Positions 53,177 to 62,037 of a stretch of DNA of 64,000 nt are shown here, one piece after another. This DNA is from Acidaminococcaceae bacterium (lineage in GTDB: Bacteria > Bacillota > Negativicutes > Acidaminococcales > Acidaminococcaceae). The notes below the pieces were generated by a model. It saw only the letters and a program-made list of their open reading frames with translations. It did not search any database and had not been told where the DNA came from. Each line of letters begins with the position of its first letter. The first letter of the stretch is position 1. A program made the translations under genes and the position numbers. The DNA lies in contig JAFQZL010000063.1 in NCBI GenBank assembly GCA_017405945.1, positions 16,622 to 80,621 of the forward strand, in the 5' to 3' direction.

Positions 53177-55000
53177 ATGTGTGGAATTGTTGGATTTACC
53201 GGTACGCAAAGCGCTGCGCCGCTTCTGCTGGACGGCTTGAAAAAGCTGGAATACCGGGGCTATGATTCGGCAGGCATTGCCGTCATGGATGGGCAGAAGA
53301 TTACAGTGAGCAAGGTGACGGGGCGGATTGCGAATTTGTGCGAGAAAACCCGGGACGGGGCAGGCGTGCCCGGGTCGACGGGAATCGGTCACACCCGCTG
53401 GGCTACCCACGGGGCGCCTACGGAAGAAAACGCACACCCCCATCTGAGCAATGACGGCCGTTTTGCGGTGGTGCACAACGGCATCATCGAAAACTATATG
53501 CAGTTACGGGACGAACTGATCCGTGACGGCTATCATTTTGAAAGCGAAACCGACACGGAAGTCATCGTCCATCTGATTGAAATGTATTACCGGGGCAATA
53601 TGCGGAAGGCATTGCTGAAGACGACGAACCGCCTGCAGGGCTCCTATGCGCTGGGGGTCATCTGTTCGGAAGAACCGGGCAAGATTTACGCGGTGCGGGA
53701 AGCCAGCCCGCTGATCCTGGGGGTCGGCATCGGGGAGAACTATTTCGCTTCCGATGTGACGGCGCTGGTGAACCACACCCGCAACGTGATTTATCTGGAA
53801 GACGGCGAATTCGCGGAACTCTCCTGCGAAACCATTAGGATATTTGACTGTACCGGTCAGGAAATCCGGAAGAAGGTTACCCGCATCTTGTGGGATGTGC
53901 AGGCGGCAGAAAAGGGCGGCTATGAGCATTTCATGCTGAAGGAAATCATGGAACAGCCCGGCGCGGTAAAGGCGACCATTGCGCCCCGTATCAAAGAGGG
54001 GAAGGTCGTATTTGAAGAACTGGGCTTAACCGCTTCTGAAATCGGGGAAATCCGCAAGATCATCATTACTGCCTGCGGTTCGGCCTATTATGCGGGCTGC
54101 GCCGGGAAATACGCCATCGAAAAGCTGTGCCGCATTCCGGTGGAAGTGGTGCTGGCCAGCGAATTGCGTTACAGCGATCCGCTCATTGATAAGCAAACAC
54201 TGGTCATTGTGATATCCCAGTCCGGAGAAACGGCAGACACCATTGCGGCCCTGAAGGAATGCAAGGCCAAGGGAGCCAGGACGCTGGCGGTCGTCAATGT
54301 GGTTGGCAGCACCGTGGCCAAGCTGGCGGATTACACCGTATACACCTGGGCCGGTCCGGAAATTGCCGTGGCTACTACGAAAGGCTATACCACCCAGGTG
54401 ACGGTGCTGTATTTACTGGCCATCTATTTTGCGGGACAGCTGGGACGCACGGAAGGCGAAGAACGGAAACTGCTGACTGCCCTGCAGGCGCTGCCCCGGC
54501 AGATTCAGCAGGCCTTTGACCTGAACTCATCGATTCCTGCGCTGGCGAAGAAGTATCATGCCAGCAAATCCCTGTTCTTTATTGGAAGGAACACGGATTA
54601 CGCCATTGCCCTGGAGGGCGCGCTGAAGATGAAAGAAATATCCTATCTGCATGCGGAAGCCTACGCGGCAGGAGAGTTAAAGCACGGGACCATCGCCCTG
54701 ATAGAAGAGCACCAGCCCGTCATTGCCCTGTGCGGCAATCCCGCCATCATGGAAAAGACCCTGAGCAACATTGTGGAAGTGAAATCACGGGGCGCGGAAG
54801 TGCTGGCCCTGACCTTCCGGAACAATCAGAAGATCGTTTCCGTGGCGGATGACCTGCTGTTTATCCCGAAGATTGACGCCCTGTTTTCCGCGGTGGTGGA
54901 AATTGTACCGTTGCAGCTGCTGGCCTATTACGTTGCAAAGGAAAACGGCTGCGACATTGATAAGCCAAAGAACCTGGCCAAGTCGGTCACGGTAGAATAG
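53177..55000 (+). CDS. glmS: Glucosamine-6-phosphate synthase (isomerizing)
   Basis: Makes glucosamine-6-phosphate from fructose-6-phosphate and glutamine for cell-wall and LPS precursors. The protein has 607 residues, the normal length. The class II amidotransferase domain starts with Cys2 after Met removal (MCGIVGFTG), with GHTRWATHG and HNGIIENY. Two SIS domains follow (VISQSGETADT, FFIGRN, AYAAGELKHGTIALI), and the C-terminus ends in KSVTVE as in the family. The ribosome site is AGGGAGG. glnN begins 15 nt after its stop, so the glutamine user and glutamine maker are expressed together. Confidence 0.97.
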   Translation: MCGIVGFTGTQSAAPLLLDGLKKLEYRGYDSAGIAVMDGQKITVSKVTGRIANLCEKTRDGAGVPGSTGIGHTRWATHGAPTEENAHPHLSNDGRFAVVHNGIIENYMQLRDELIRDGYHFESETDTEVIVHLIEMYYRGNMRKALLKTTNRLQGSYALGVICSEEPGKIYAVREASPLILGVGIGENYFASDVTALVNHTRNVIYLEDGEFAELSCETIRIFDCTGQEIRKKVTRILWDVQAAEKGGYEHFMLKEIMEQPGAVKATIAPRIKEGKVVFEELGLTASEIGEIRKIIITACGSAYYAGCAGKYAIEKLCRIPVEVVLASELRYSDPLIDKQTLVIVISQSGETADTIAALKECKAKGARTLAVVNVVGSTVAKLADYTVYTWAGPEIAVATTKGYTTQVTVLYLLAIYFAGQLGRTEGEERKLLTALQALPRQIQQAFDLNSSIPALAKKYHASKSLFFIGRNTDYAIALEGALKMKEISYLHAEAYAAGELKHGTIALIEEHQPVIALCGNPAIMEKTLSNIVEVKSRGAEVLALTFRNNQKIVSVADDLLFIPKIDALFSAVVEIVPLQLLAYYVAKENGCDIDKPKNLAKSVTVE

Positions 55001-55015
55001 AAAGGAGAGAAGAAC

Positions 55016-57103
55016 ATGGTTAATGTCCCAAAATTATTTGGCAGTCTTACATTTAATGAACGGGTGATGAAGGACCGGCTTCCGGCCAAGACTTTCCGCA
55101 CGTTCCGCAAAATGGTGGAGGAAGGTCTGCCCCTGACCCGGGAGCTGGCCGATATGATGGCGTATGCCATGAAAGACTGGGCGCTGGAAAATGGCTGCAC
55201 CCATTTCACCCACTGGTTCCAGCCCATGACGGGCATTACGGCGGAAAAGCACGACAGCTTTATCGCCCCGGCGGCGGACGGCCGGGTCATCATGGACTTC
55301 TCCGGGAAAGATCTGATTCAGAGCGAGCCGGACGCATCCAGCTTCCCATCCGGTGGTCTGCGCGCCACTTTTGAAGCCCGTGGCTACACCGCCTGGGATC
55401 CCACTAGTTACGCATTTATCAAAGATGATTGTCTGTACATTCCTACCGCGTTCTGTTCATACACCGGGGATGTGCTGGACAAGAAGACCCCACTTCTGCG
55501 TTCCATTGCCGTATTAAGTGAAGCGGCCAGAAGGCTGCTGGCTATTCTCGGCATACACACTGAAAAAGTTATTACCAACGTGGGCCCGGAACAGGAGTAT
55601 TTTCTGGTAGACAAGGCCATGTGGGAAAAACGAAAGGACCTGGTCTTTGCGGGCCGTACCCTGTTCGGGGCAAAGCCGCCCAAAGGGCAGGAAATGGAAG
55701 ACCATTATTTCGGCGCCATCAAACCCCGGGTGAAAGCTTTCATGGCAGAACTGGACGAAGAACTGTGGAAGCTTGGAATCCCGGCCAAAACGGAGCATAA
55801 CGAAGTAGCCCCCGCCCAGCACGAACTGGCGCCCGTATACACGTCCGTGAACCTGGCCTGCGACTACAATCAGCTGACCATGGAATTTATGAAACGCATC
55901 GCCTTAAAGCACGGAATGGTCTGCCTGCTTCACGAAAAGCCTTTTGACGGTGTGAACGGCAGCGGCAAACACAACAACTGGTCCCTCTCCACCCTGGAAG
56001 GGAAAAACCTGCTGGATCCCGGCAGCGATGCCTATCACAATAACCAGTTCCTGCTGTTCCTGGCGGCCATCCTCAAAGGCATCGATGAATACCAGGATGT
56101 GCTGCGGGGCACCGTGGCCAGCGCGGGCAACGATCACCGTCTGGGCGCCAACGAAGCGCCGCCAGCCATCGTCAGCATCTTCCTTGGTACGGAACTCACC
56201 GGGGTGCTGGAAGCCATTGCCTCCGGGCAGGAGTATAAAACCAACGGCCATATCCAGATGAAGCTCAGCGGCAACACCCTGGCCGCGGTGAGCAAAGATA
56301 ACACGGACCGCAACCGTACCTCTCCCTTTGCCTTTACCGGCAACAAGTTTGAATTCCGCATGGCAGGTTCCCAGGCCAGCCTGGCCTGTCCCAACGCCTA
56401 CCTGAACACCATCGTGGCGGAAGAGCTGGAATGGGTGGCGGATAAGCTGGAAGGCACCGCGCCGGAAGAACTGGATGCCGCCGTGAAAAAACTGGTAAAA
56501 GAAATCTACCTGGCACACAGGCGTATCGTGTTCAACGGCAACGGCTACACCGACGCCTGGGTGGAAGAAGCAGCGAAACGCGGGCTGTATAACAACAAAT
56601 CCACGCCGGAAGCCCTGGCCTGCATGACCAGCAAGAAGAACGTGGACCTGGTGGTGAAGCATGGCATCTTTACCAAAACGGAAGTGTTGTCCCGTTGCGA
56701 GATCCAGTATGAGCTGTACAACAAGACTCTGAACATCGAAGCCCTGACCATGCTTGATATGCTGCATAAAGACTTGCTGCCGGCTGCCAAAAAATACCTG
56801 AAAGACCTGTCCGAAACCGCCCTGAACGAGAAAGCGCTGGGGCTGAAACCGGACGTGGTGTTTTTGAAAAAGCTGCAGGAAGCCACGGCAGCTATGTATA
56901 AGGATGGCGAAGCCCTGGCGAAAGAACTGGCCAAAGCGGAAGCCATCGAAGACCAGAAAAAAGCCAGCACCGTGTATCACAACAAAGTGCTGGCTGCCAT
57001 GGAAGTGCTGCGCAGGAGCGGCGACGGGGTGGAAGTGCTGCTGGGCAAGGAGTACCTGCCCTATCCGACCTACGGTGACCTGCTGTTCGGCATTAACAGC
57101 TGA
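55016..57103 (+). CDS. glnN: Type III glutamine synthetase
   Basis: ATP-dependent ammonia assimilation enzyme of the large GSIII class, 695 residues against ~450 for GSI. The GSIII signature is clear: N-terminal KLFGSLTFNERVMKDRLP, THFTHWFQPMTG, VGPEQEYFLVDK-like NVGPEQEYFLVD (catalytic Glu), EHNEVAPAQHE, KPFDGVNGSGKHNNWS (ATP/ammonia loop) and NDHRLGANEAPPAI. The ribosome site is AAAGGAGAG. It lies 15 nt after glmS in one operon and is followed by two terminators. Confidence 0.96.
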   Translation: MVNVPKLFGSLTFNERVMKDRLPAKTFRTFRKMVEEGLPLTRELADMMAYAMKDWALENGCTHFTHWFQPMTGITAEKHDSFIAPAADGRVIMDFSGKDLIQSEPDASSFPSGGLRATFEARGYTAWDPTSYAFIKDDCLYIPTAFCSYTGDVLDKKTPLLRSIAVLSEAARRLLAILGIHTEKVITNVGPEQEYFLVDKAMWEKRKDLVFAGRTLFGAKPPKGQEMEDHYFGAIKPRVKAFMAELDEELWKLGIPAKTEHNEVAPAQHELAPVYTSVNLACDYNQLTMEFMKRIALKHGMVCLLHEKPFDGVNGSGKHNNWSLSTLEGKNLLDPGSDAYHNNQFLLFLAAILKGIDEYQDVLRGTVASAGNDHRLGANEAPPAIVSIFLGTELTGVLEAIASGQEYKTNGHIQMKLSGNTLAAVSKDNTDRNRTSPFAFTGNKFEFRMAGSQASLACPNAYLNTIVAEELEWVADKLEGTAPEELDAAVKKLVKEIYLAHRRIVFNGNGYTDAWVEEAAKRGLYNNKSTPEALACMTSKKNVDLVVKHGIFTKTEVLSRCEIQYELYNKTLNIEALTMLDMLHKDLLPAAKKYLKDLSETALNEKALGLKPDVVFLKKLQEATAAMYKDGEALAKELAKAEAIEDQKKASTVYHNKVLAAMEVLRRSGDGVEVLLGKEYLPYPTYGDLLFGINS

Positions 57104-57162
57104 ACATAGCATCACAATAAAGACTCTCTCTTACATTCTTTTTTCCTTTGTTTGGACAATGC

Positions 57163-57200
57163 TGCCGGGCAGACGCATCCCGGCAGTGTTGTCGTTTTTT
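57163..57200 (+). terminator. First terminator after glnN
   Basis: CTGCCGG/CCGGCAG (7 bp) is followed after a few bases by six T (57195-57200). Confidence 0.65.
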
Positions 57201-57231
57201 AATTCTCCTTTTCGGTATATTCCGCTAAGCG

Positions 57232-57262
57232 ATCCGGGGGAAAAAACACCCGGATTTTTTTC
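57232..57262 (+). terminator. Second terminator after glnN
   Basis: ATCCGGG/CCCGGAT has a 10-nt loop and is followed by seven T. Together with the preceding hairpin it isolates glnN from what follows. Confidence 0.85.
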
Positions 57263-57286
57263 GCCAGGCCGCATGAATACTGGGGT

Positions 57287-57315
57287 TTGACCCCACGCAC
57301 TCTTTAATATATAAG
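57287..57315 (+). promoter_or_regulatory. Orphan promoter downstream of glnN
   Basis: TTGACC and TATAAG are separated by exactly 17 bp, on the plus strand. It faces ~200 bp without a credible reading frame, ending at a terminator hairpin. Confidence 0.55.
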
Positions 57316-57321
57316 ATAGAC

Positions 57322-57525
57322 AGTTTATATGTCTGTAAAGGCGAAGCCGAAAGATACAACTGTCAAACTGGAAGAGAGCGGGGGCATAACGTTTTTGCGT
57401 TGTCGGTTCCTTTTCTGGTTTGATTTGTATCAGATTCTTGCTGCTGGCAAATTCTAAATTTTGTTAGCTAATCACCTTCATCATAAATAAAGAGCAGAGA
57501 CTCTAAAAGCCTCTGCTCATTTATT
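57322..57525 (+). ncRNA. Candidate small RNA of ~200 nt between glnN and carB
   Basis: It begins just after an orphan promoter and ends at the GAGCAGAG/CTCTGCTC hairpin. Possible internal pairing: GACAGTT/AACTGTC if the start is at or before 57319, GGC-GAA-GCC (57340-57348), and ATAACG/CGTTGT (~57386-57402). A pyrimidine-rich stretch CACCTTCATC lies near its 3' end. No coding capacity is visible. I do not recognise a known family (6S, SRP, tmRNA, RNase P excluded by eye). This is inference from signals, not homology. Confidence 0.4.
57492..57518 (-). terminator. Terminator of carB (possibly bidirectional)
   Basis: The 8-bp stem GAGCAGAG/CTCTGCTC has an 11-nt loop. On the minus strand TTTATTTATG follows; on the plus strand ATTTATT follows. 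T-runs are imperfect on both sides. Confidence 0.65.
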
Positions 57526-57533
57526 AAGAATTC

Positions 57534-60500
57534 CTATTTCGCGTCAATCGTCGAAATCCCCATAGTCACTTCCTCCAGCACGTCCAGCAGCATGCGGACG
57601 GTATCCAGAGAGGTGAGCATTACCACATTGTTCTGGGCGGCCACCCGGCGGATGGCCACGCCGTCGCCGTAGTGGACGCCGGAGAGGATGGCCCGGGTGT
57701 TGATGACGTAGCTCACATACCCCGCACGAATCGAGTCCAGTATCTCTTCGCTGCCCTCGCTGGGTTTGTGGCGAATCCGGGTGCGGATGCCGTGCTCCCG
57801 CAGCACTTCCCCTGTCAGGGTGCTGGCTTCGATGTTAAAGCCCATGTTGTAAAAGCGCCGGATCAGCGGAATGGTTTCTTCCTTGTCTTCGTCTGCCACG
57901 CTGACAACGATGGCACCGTAATTTTTAAGGGTCAGGCCGGAGGCAATCAGGGCCTTGAAAGCGGCCCGGTGCAGCTTATCGTCGTAGCCGATGGCTTCCC
58001 CGGTGGACTTCATTTCCGGCGAAAGGTAGGCGTCCATGCCCCGGAGCTTGGAGAAAGAGAAGGCAGGACACTTTACGTAGTACCGGGTCTTCTCTTTCGG
58101 ATACCGTTCTGTGATGCCCTGTTCCCGCAGGGACACGCCCAAAATGGCCAGGGTGCCGATGTCCGCCAGACTGTAACCGGTGGCCTTGGATAAGAAGGGG
58201 ACGGTCCGGGAAGAGCGGGGGTTTACTTCAATGATATAGACCTGTTCGTTGACGTCTACGATGAACTGGATGTTAAACAGCCCTTTGATACCGATGCCCA
58301 ATCCTAACTTCTCCGTATAATCCAGTATGATTTCCTTCACCTTTTCGGAAAGGCTGTAGGAAGGATATACGCTGATGGAATCACCGGAATGGACGCCGGT
58401 CCGTTCAACCAGTTCCATGATGCCGGGCACGAACACGTGCTCCCCGTCGCAGACTGCATCCACTTCCACTTCCTTGCCCCGGATGTATTTATCTACTAAC
58501 ACTGGTTTGTCTTCGTCCACTTCCACCGCGGTTTTCAGATAGTCGCGCATGTCCTTTTCCTTGCCCACGATCTGCATGGCCCGGCCGCCCAGCACAAAGC
58601 TGGGGCGTACCAGGACGGGATATCCGATGCGGCGGGCCGCTTCCATGCCGGCCTCAATACTGGTGACGGCTTCACCCCGGGGCTGGGGGATGTGCAGGGA
58701 CAGCAGCAGTTTTTCGAACAAATCCCGGTTCTCCGCCCTGTCGATAGCATCGCAGTCCGTGCCGATAATCTTCACGCCCCGTTCCTTCAGCGGGTCTGCC
58801 AGATTGATGGCGGTCTGTCCGCCTAAGGTGGCAATGACACCCTCCGGCTGTTCCAGTTCGATGATATTCATCACGTCTTCCGGGCAGAGGGGCTCGAAGT
58901 ACAGCTTGTCGGAGCAGGTGTAGTCGGTGGAAACCGTTTCCGGGTTGTTGTTGATGATGATGGCTTCATAACCTGCTTTCTGAATGGTCTGTACCGCATG
59001 GACGGTGGAGTAATCAAACTCCACGCCCTGGCCGATACGGATGGGGCCAGATCCCAGCACTACAATCTTCTTCTTGTCCGAATGGCGGGATTCATTTTCC
59101 TCTTCGTAGGTAGAATAAAAGTAGGGGATATAACTTTCGAATTCAGAGGCGCAAGTGTCAATCATTTTATATACAGGTTTGATACCGCTTTGCTGCCTCA
59201 GATTATAGATTTCAATTTCCGTTTTGTTCCACAGCAGGCCGATTTCTTTATCGGAGAAGCCGTGTTTCTTGGCGTCCCGCAGTGTGGGGATGTCGTCGGG
59301 GTGGTTGCGGATTTCCTCTTCCATTGCCACGATCTTCCGGATTTTGCGGAGGAAGAACCGGTCGATGGCCGTCTCTCCGGCTATGGAGTCCACGTCGCAG
59401 ACCAGGCGGAACAGTTGGGCGATGGCGTAGATCCGGTCGTCCGTGCCGATGCGGATGTACGCAAGGAGCTCTTCCCGGCTCATGGTATCGAATTTGCGCA
59501 GATGAATATGAAAAGCGCCGATTTCCAGGGAACGGATGCCTTTCAGCAGGCTTTCCTCAAATGTCCGGCCGATGCTCATCACTTCCCCGGTGGCTTTCAT
59601 CTGGGTGGACAGGGAATTGTTGGCGTCGGCAAATTTATCGAAAGGGAAGCGGGGAAGCTTGGTCACCACATAATCCAGCGCAGGTTCAAAAGAGGCGGGA
59701 GTGTTGGCAATCTGGATCTCGTCCAGGGTCATGCCAATGCCGATTTTGGCGGAGACACGGGCGATGGGGTAGCCGCTGGCCTTGGAGGCCAGGGCGGAGG
59801 AACGGGAGACACGGGGGTTGACTTCGATTAAATAATACTGGAAGGAGTTGGGGTCCAGGGCGAACTGGACGTTGCACCCGCCTTCGATTTTCAGTGCCCG
59901 GATGATTTTCAGGGCGCTGTCCCGCAGCATGTGGTATTCCTTGTTGGTCAGGGTCTGGGACGGGCAGACCACGATGGAATCCCCGGTGTGGATGCCCACC
60001 GGGTCCAGGTTCTCCATGTTGCAGATGGTGATGGCGGTATCGTTCTTATCCCGCATCACTTCATATTCGATTTCCTTGAAGCCTTTGATGCTTTTTTCAA
60101 TCAGCACTTCCCGGACGGGAGAAAGCTCCAGGGCGTGTTTCATCAGAGGCACAAACTCTGTTTCGTTGTCCGCAAAGCCGCCGCCGGTGCCCCCCAGGGT
60201 AAAGGCAGGGCGCAGGATGACCGGGTAACCGATCTTTTCCGCGACGTGCAGGCCGTCTTCCACGGTACCTGCGATATCGGAAGGCAGCACCGGTTCCCCT
60301 AAGGACTCGCAGAGTTCCTTGAACAGTTCCCGGTCTTCCGCCTGTTCGATGGAGCGGCTGTCCGTTCCCAGCAGTTCTACCCGGCACTCTGCCAGGATGC
60401 CTTTCTTTTCCAGCTGCATGGCCAGGTTCAGGCCCGTCTGGCCGCCGATGCCCGGCAGGATGGCGTCGGGCCGCTCAAAGCGGATGATCTTGGCGATATA

Positions 60501-60716
60501 TTCCAGGGTCAGGGGTTCCATGTACACTTTGTCGGCTATGCTGGTATCGGTCATGATGGTGGCCGGGTTGGAGTTGCAGAGGATGACCTGATAGCCTTCT
60601 TCTTTCAGGGCCAGGCAGGCCTGGGTGCCTGCATAGTCAAACTCGGCGGCCTGACCGATGACGATGGGGCCGGAGCCGATGACGAGTACTTTTTTTATGT
60701 CTGTTCTTTTAGGCAT
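57534..60716 (-). CDS. carB: Carbamoyl-phosphate synthase, large subunit
   Basis: Makes carbamoyl phosphate from ammonia, bicarbonate and two ATP for arginine and pyrimidines. The protein has 1060 residues, normal size. It contains two homologous ATP-grasp halves, each starting with a typical block (KKVLVIGSGPIVIGQAAEFDYAGTQ at ~8 and KKIVVLGSGPIRIGQGVEFDYSTVH at ~550), ATP-grasp motifs such as RPAFTLGGTGGG and RPSFVLGGRAMQ, and a C-terminal MGS-like regulatory domain (~930-1060). The start overlaps the end of carA by 8 nt (ATGCCTAA) behind GGAGG in carA. Confidence 0.97.
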   Translation of the reverse strand: MPKRTDIKKVLVIGSGPIVIGQAAEFDYAGTQACLALKEEGYQVILCNSNPATIMTDTSIADKVYMEPLTLEYIAKIIRFERPDAILPGIGGQTGLNLAMQLEKKGILAECRVELLGTDSRSIEQAEDRELFKELCESLGEPVLPSDIAGTVEDGLHVAEKIGYPVILRPAFTLGGTGGGFADNETEFVPLMKHALELSPVREVLIEKSIKGFKEIEYEVMRDKNDTAITICNMENLDPVGIHTGDSIVVCPSQTLTNKEYHMLRDSALKIIRALKIEGGCNVQFALDPNSFQYYLIEVNPRVSRSSALASKASGYPIARVSAKIGIGMTLDEIQIANTPASFEPALDYVVTKLPRFPFDKFADANNSLSTQMKATGEVMSIGRTFEESLLKGIRSLEIGAFHIHLRKFDTMSREELLAYIRIGTDDRIYAIAQLFRLVCDVDSIAGETAIDRFFLRKIRKIVAMEEEIRNHPDDIPTLRDAKKHGFSDKEIGLLWNKTEIEIYNLRQQSGIKPVYKMIDTCASEFESYIPYFYSTYEEENESRHSDKKKIVVLGSGPIRIGQGVEFDYSTVHAVQTIQKAGYEAIIINNNPETVSTDYTCSDKLYFEPLCPEDVMNIIELEQPEGVIATLGGQTAINLADPLKERGVKIIGTDCDAIDRAENRDLFEKLLLSLHIPQPRGEAVTSIEAGMEAARRIGYPVLVRPSFVLGGRAMQIVGKEKDMRDYLKTAVEVDEDKPVLVDKYIRGKEVEVDAVCDGEHVFVPGIMELVERTGVHSGDSISVYPSYSLSEKVKEIILDYTEKLGLGIGIKGLFNIQFIVDVNEQVYIIEVNPRSSRTVPFLSKATGYSLADIGTLAILGVSLREQGITERYPKEKTRYYVKCPAFSFSKLRGMDAYLSPEMKSTGEAIGYDDKLHRAAFKALIASGLTLKNYGAIVVSVADEDKEETIPLIRRFYNMGFNIEASTLTGEVLREHGIRTRIRHKPSEGSEEILDSIRAGYVSYVINTRAILSGVHYGDGVAIRRVAAQNNVVMLTSLDTVRMLLDVLEEVTMGISTIDAK

Positions 60717-61809
60717 GGTACGTACCCCCTTCCTCCATCATGTGGATAAAGCGGTCGAAGAGGTAGGCGCTGTCCTGAGGGCCGGGGGCGCTTTCCGGAT
60801 GGTACTGGACGCTGAACACCCGGTCTTTTTCGCATTTCACACCTTCTACCGTCTGGTCCAGCAGGTTTACGTGGGTTACCTGCAGGGGCGTATGGGCGAG
60901 GCTGTCCGTGTCCACCGCGTAGGAATGGTTCTGGGAGGTGATTTCGATTTTGCCCGTCTCCAGATTTTTCACCGGATGGTTGCCGCCCCGGTGCCCGAAC
61001 TTCAGCTTGTAGGTTCTGGCGCCGTAGGCCAGGGAGATGATCTGGTGGCCCAGGCAGATTCCGAAGATGGGAACGGTTCCCAGCAGCTGCCGGATCGTTT
61101 CGATGGTTTGGGGCACGTCGGCAGGGTCCCCGGGCCCGTTAGAAATGAAGACGCCGTCCGGTTGCAGCAACCGGATCGTTTCTGCCGTGGTATCCCAGGG
61201 AACGATTGTCACGCTGCAGCCCCGCTTATTCAGGGAACAGACGATGTTCTGCTTCATGCCGCAGTCGATGGCGGCTACATGGAAACGCGCCTGCTCTGCC
61301 GGGAATTCCTCCGGGGTTTTCCGGCTTACCCGGGAAACGGCATCGGTGGGAAGGCTGCTTTCTTTCAACACGTTCAGTCCTTTTTCCCGCGGGGTGGCGG
61401 CGTCGGTGACCAGCGCCCTGCGGCTTCCGAAGTCCCGGATGCTCCGGTTCAGTTTGCGGGTGTCCACGCCCCAGACGCCCACAATACCGTATTTTTTCAT
61501 AACATCCCCCAGGGTCGCCGCGCTGCGGAAGTTGGAAGGCTCGTCATTGTACTCCCGTACGATCAGCGCTCCGATACTGGGGTGCGCAGACTCGTAATCC
61601 TCTTCCGCCATGCCGTAGTTGCCAATCAGCGGATAGGTCATTACCACGGCCTGATCCGTGTAAGAGGGATCCGAAAGGATCTCCTGATAGCCAACCATAG
61701 AAGTATTGAAGACGATTTCCAGCACCTTGTCCCCGGACGCGCCGAAGCCGTAGCCGTAGTACTCCTGCCCGTCTTCCAGAAGGATCTTTCGGTTGAAGTT
61801 GATTACCAT
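60709..61809 (-). CDS. carA: Carbamoyl-phosphate synthase, small (glutaminase) subunit
   Basis: Class I glutamine amidotransferase subunit that feeds ammonia to CarB. The protein has 366 residues. The N-terminal CPSase domain has LEDGQEYYGYGFG and VVMTYPLIGNYG. The amidotransferase domain has VFISNGPGDPADV, nucleophile Cys in FGICLGHQ and the His-Glu pair in VQYHPESAPGP. The ATG follows CGAGG. A minus-strand promoter and a leader with strong hairpins lie upstream. Confidence 0.97.
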   Translation of the reverse strand: MVINFNRKILLEDGQEYYGYGFGASGDKVLEIVFNTSMVGYQEILSDPSYTDQAVVMTYPLIGNYGMAEEDYESAHPSIGALIVREYNDEPSNFRSAATLGDVMKKYGIVGVWGVDTRKLNRSIRDFGSRRALVTDAATPREKGLNVLKESSLPTDAVSRVSRKTPEEFPAEQARFHVAAIDCGMKQNIVCSLNKRGCSVTIVPWDTTAETIRLLQPDGVFISNGPGDPADVPQTIETIRQLLGTVPIFGICLGHQIISLAYGARTYKLKFGHRGGNHPVKNLETGKIEITSQNHSYAVDTDSLAHTPLQVTHVNLLDQTVEGVKCEKDRVFSVQYHPESAPGPQDSAYLFDRFIHMMEEGGTYHA

Positions 61810-61928
61810 AATAGTTGCCTCGATTTCATTTCATTTTTTCCCGGGCCGCTTCTTTTCGGAGAAATGCTGACAGTCTTCGCTGAAAAATTCATAAAAGCAA
61901 AGCCGAACAGTTCGCGGCCCGACAAAAT

Positions 61929-61976
61929 AAAGGCGCTCCTTGCCGTACGCAAAATGGCACGGCAAAGAACGCCTTT
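61929..61976 (-). promoter_or_regulatory. Leader hairpin (possible attenuator) of carAB
   Basis: On the minus strand AAAGGCGTTCTTTGCCGT pairs with ACGGCAAGGAGCGCCTTT around a ~12-nt loop; about 16 of 18 positions pair. A short ATTTTG follows, so it could act as a weak terminator. I see no PyrR-type loop consensus. A larger GC stem, CGGGCCGC/GCGGCCCG, spans the region after it. Confidence 0.55.
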
Positions 61977-61988
61977 GTTATCTATAAA

Positions 61989-62018
61989 ATTGTAACACTG
62001 TTACCGGGGCTTTGTCAA
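61989..62018 (-). promoter_or_regulatory. Promoter of carAB
   Basis: On the minus strand TTGACA (62013-62018) and TACAAT (61989-61994) are separated by 18 bp. It gives a ~170-nt leader before carA. Confidence 0.75.
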
Positions 62019-62037
62019 ATAAATCATGAATAAAAAT

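Noticed and set aside
57287..57525. 6S, SRP, tmRNA or RNase P RNA
   Set aside because: None of the conserved cores of these RNAs is visible, so the stretch is kept only as an unnamed candidate.
60658..61995. 445-codon open frame on the plus strand
   Set aside because: Antisense shadow of carA.
61810..62030. PyrR-binding attenuator before carA
   Set aside because: There is a strong hairpin, but no recognisable PyrR anti-antiterminator loop.
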